Below are positions 63,894 to 64,000 of a stretch of DNA of 64,000 nt, piece after piece. The stretch is from the NCBI RefSeq assembly GCF_001295795.1, contig NZ_LJHY01000019.1:16805-80804 (forward strand), in the 5' to 3' direction. Below the pieces are notes generated by a model. The model did not search any database and was not told the DNA's origin. It was given only the letters and a program-made list of their open reading frames with translations. The first letter of the stretch is position 1. Every line of letters starts with the position of its first letter. The stretch comes from Novosphingobium sp. AAP83 (GTDB lineage: Bacteria; Pseudomonadota; Alphaproteobacteria; Sphingomonadales; Sphingomonadaceae). Both the position numbers and the translations under genes were made by a program.

Positions 63894-64000
63894 TGTGACC
63901 CAAAGGGCGCAAGATTACTGGATGCCATCTGGGTTTTCTGGCAAGGAGACCGCACGCCTGACGAAAACACGATCCGGCATTTCCGCAACCGTCTGACCGA
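63894..64000 (+). pseudogene. Fragment of an IS5-like transposase, continues beyond the window
   Basis: The last bases, read in the frame of codon 63951, give GDRTPDENTIRHFRNRLT, the segment found early in IS5-group transposases (PDxxTIxxFRxxL). Upstream in this frame a TAG stops at 63891-63893 and no usual start or N-terminal part is present. So the copy seems truncated or frameshifted at its 5' side, unless the start is a non-standard codon. Confidence 0.5.

Noticed and set aside
1..64000. CRISPR arrays, rRNA genes, replication origin
   Set aside because: No regularly spaced repeats, no rRNA-like stretches and no DnaA-box cluster were seen on either strand.

Overview
The window looks like a GC-rich alphaproteobacterial chromosome, most likely from the Sphingomonadales (Novosphingobium/Sphingobium-like). 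The reasons are six TonB-dependent receptors (TBDRs), a TorF-type porin, polycistrons linked by 4-base stop/start overlaps, and the mix of aromatic-compound and scavenging functions. No 16S gene or marker is present to fix the genus. Both edges look foreign: an AT-rich truncated gene on the left and a transposase-like fragment on the right.

Layout. 1-4640: partial AT-rich gene, a palindromic repeat element, divergent glmU and gph, a YghU-type glutathione transferase and tRNA-Gln. 4640-19265: a probable zinc-starvation island. It holds a Fur/Zur-family gene that appears frameshifted, a ZnuD-like TBDR with a His/Asp-rich loop, a TBDR/DUF1826/TBDR operon, and a divergent seven-gene coupled operon (ABC ATPase, two DUF3526 permeases, COG0523 metallochaperone GTPase, WD40-like protein, DUF1289 protein, NiCoT-like permease). 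The divergent promoter carries a palindrome that closely matches a Zur box. 19627-24632: a TetR-led operon for a p-cresol methylhydroxylase/vanillyl-alcohol-oxidase-type flavocytochrome. 25032-28446: sugar-acid-type dehydrogenases, a cupin and a DsbA-like protein.

28455-42954: three TBDRs, PhoD phosphatase, a CDP-alcohol phosphatidyltransferase, a CNT nucleoside transporter, a VTT-domain/disulfide-reductase fusion and a SelD/NDH-like flavoprotein. 43089-51889: DUF1499 protein, PPK2, an SH3 protein, a two-component system with lipoprotein, and a large secreted TPR-CHAT protein. 52069-58685: two outer-membrane proteins sharing the same 5' leader hairpin, a SulP transporter coupled to beta-carbonic anhydrase, and a second two-component system. 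58895-63095: DOPA-dioxygenase-like protein, MHS transporter and divergent acetyl-CoA synthetase.

The best candidate for an under-described system is the 5-19 kb metal island. It combines high-affinity outer-membrane receptors, an ABC-2-type transporter without a binding protein, a GTPase metallochaperone and an inner-membrane metal permease around one Zur-like operator. All functional statements come from reading the sequence; no database search was run.
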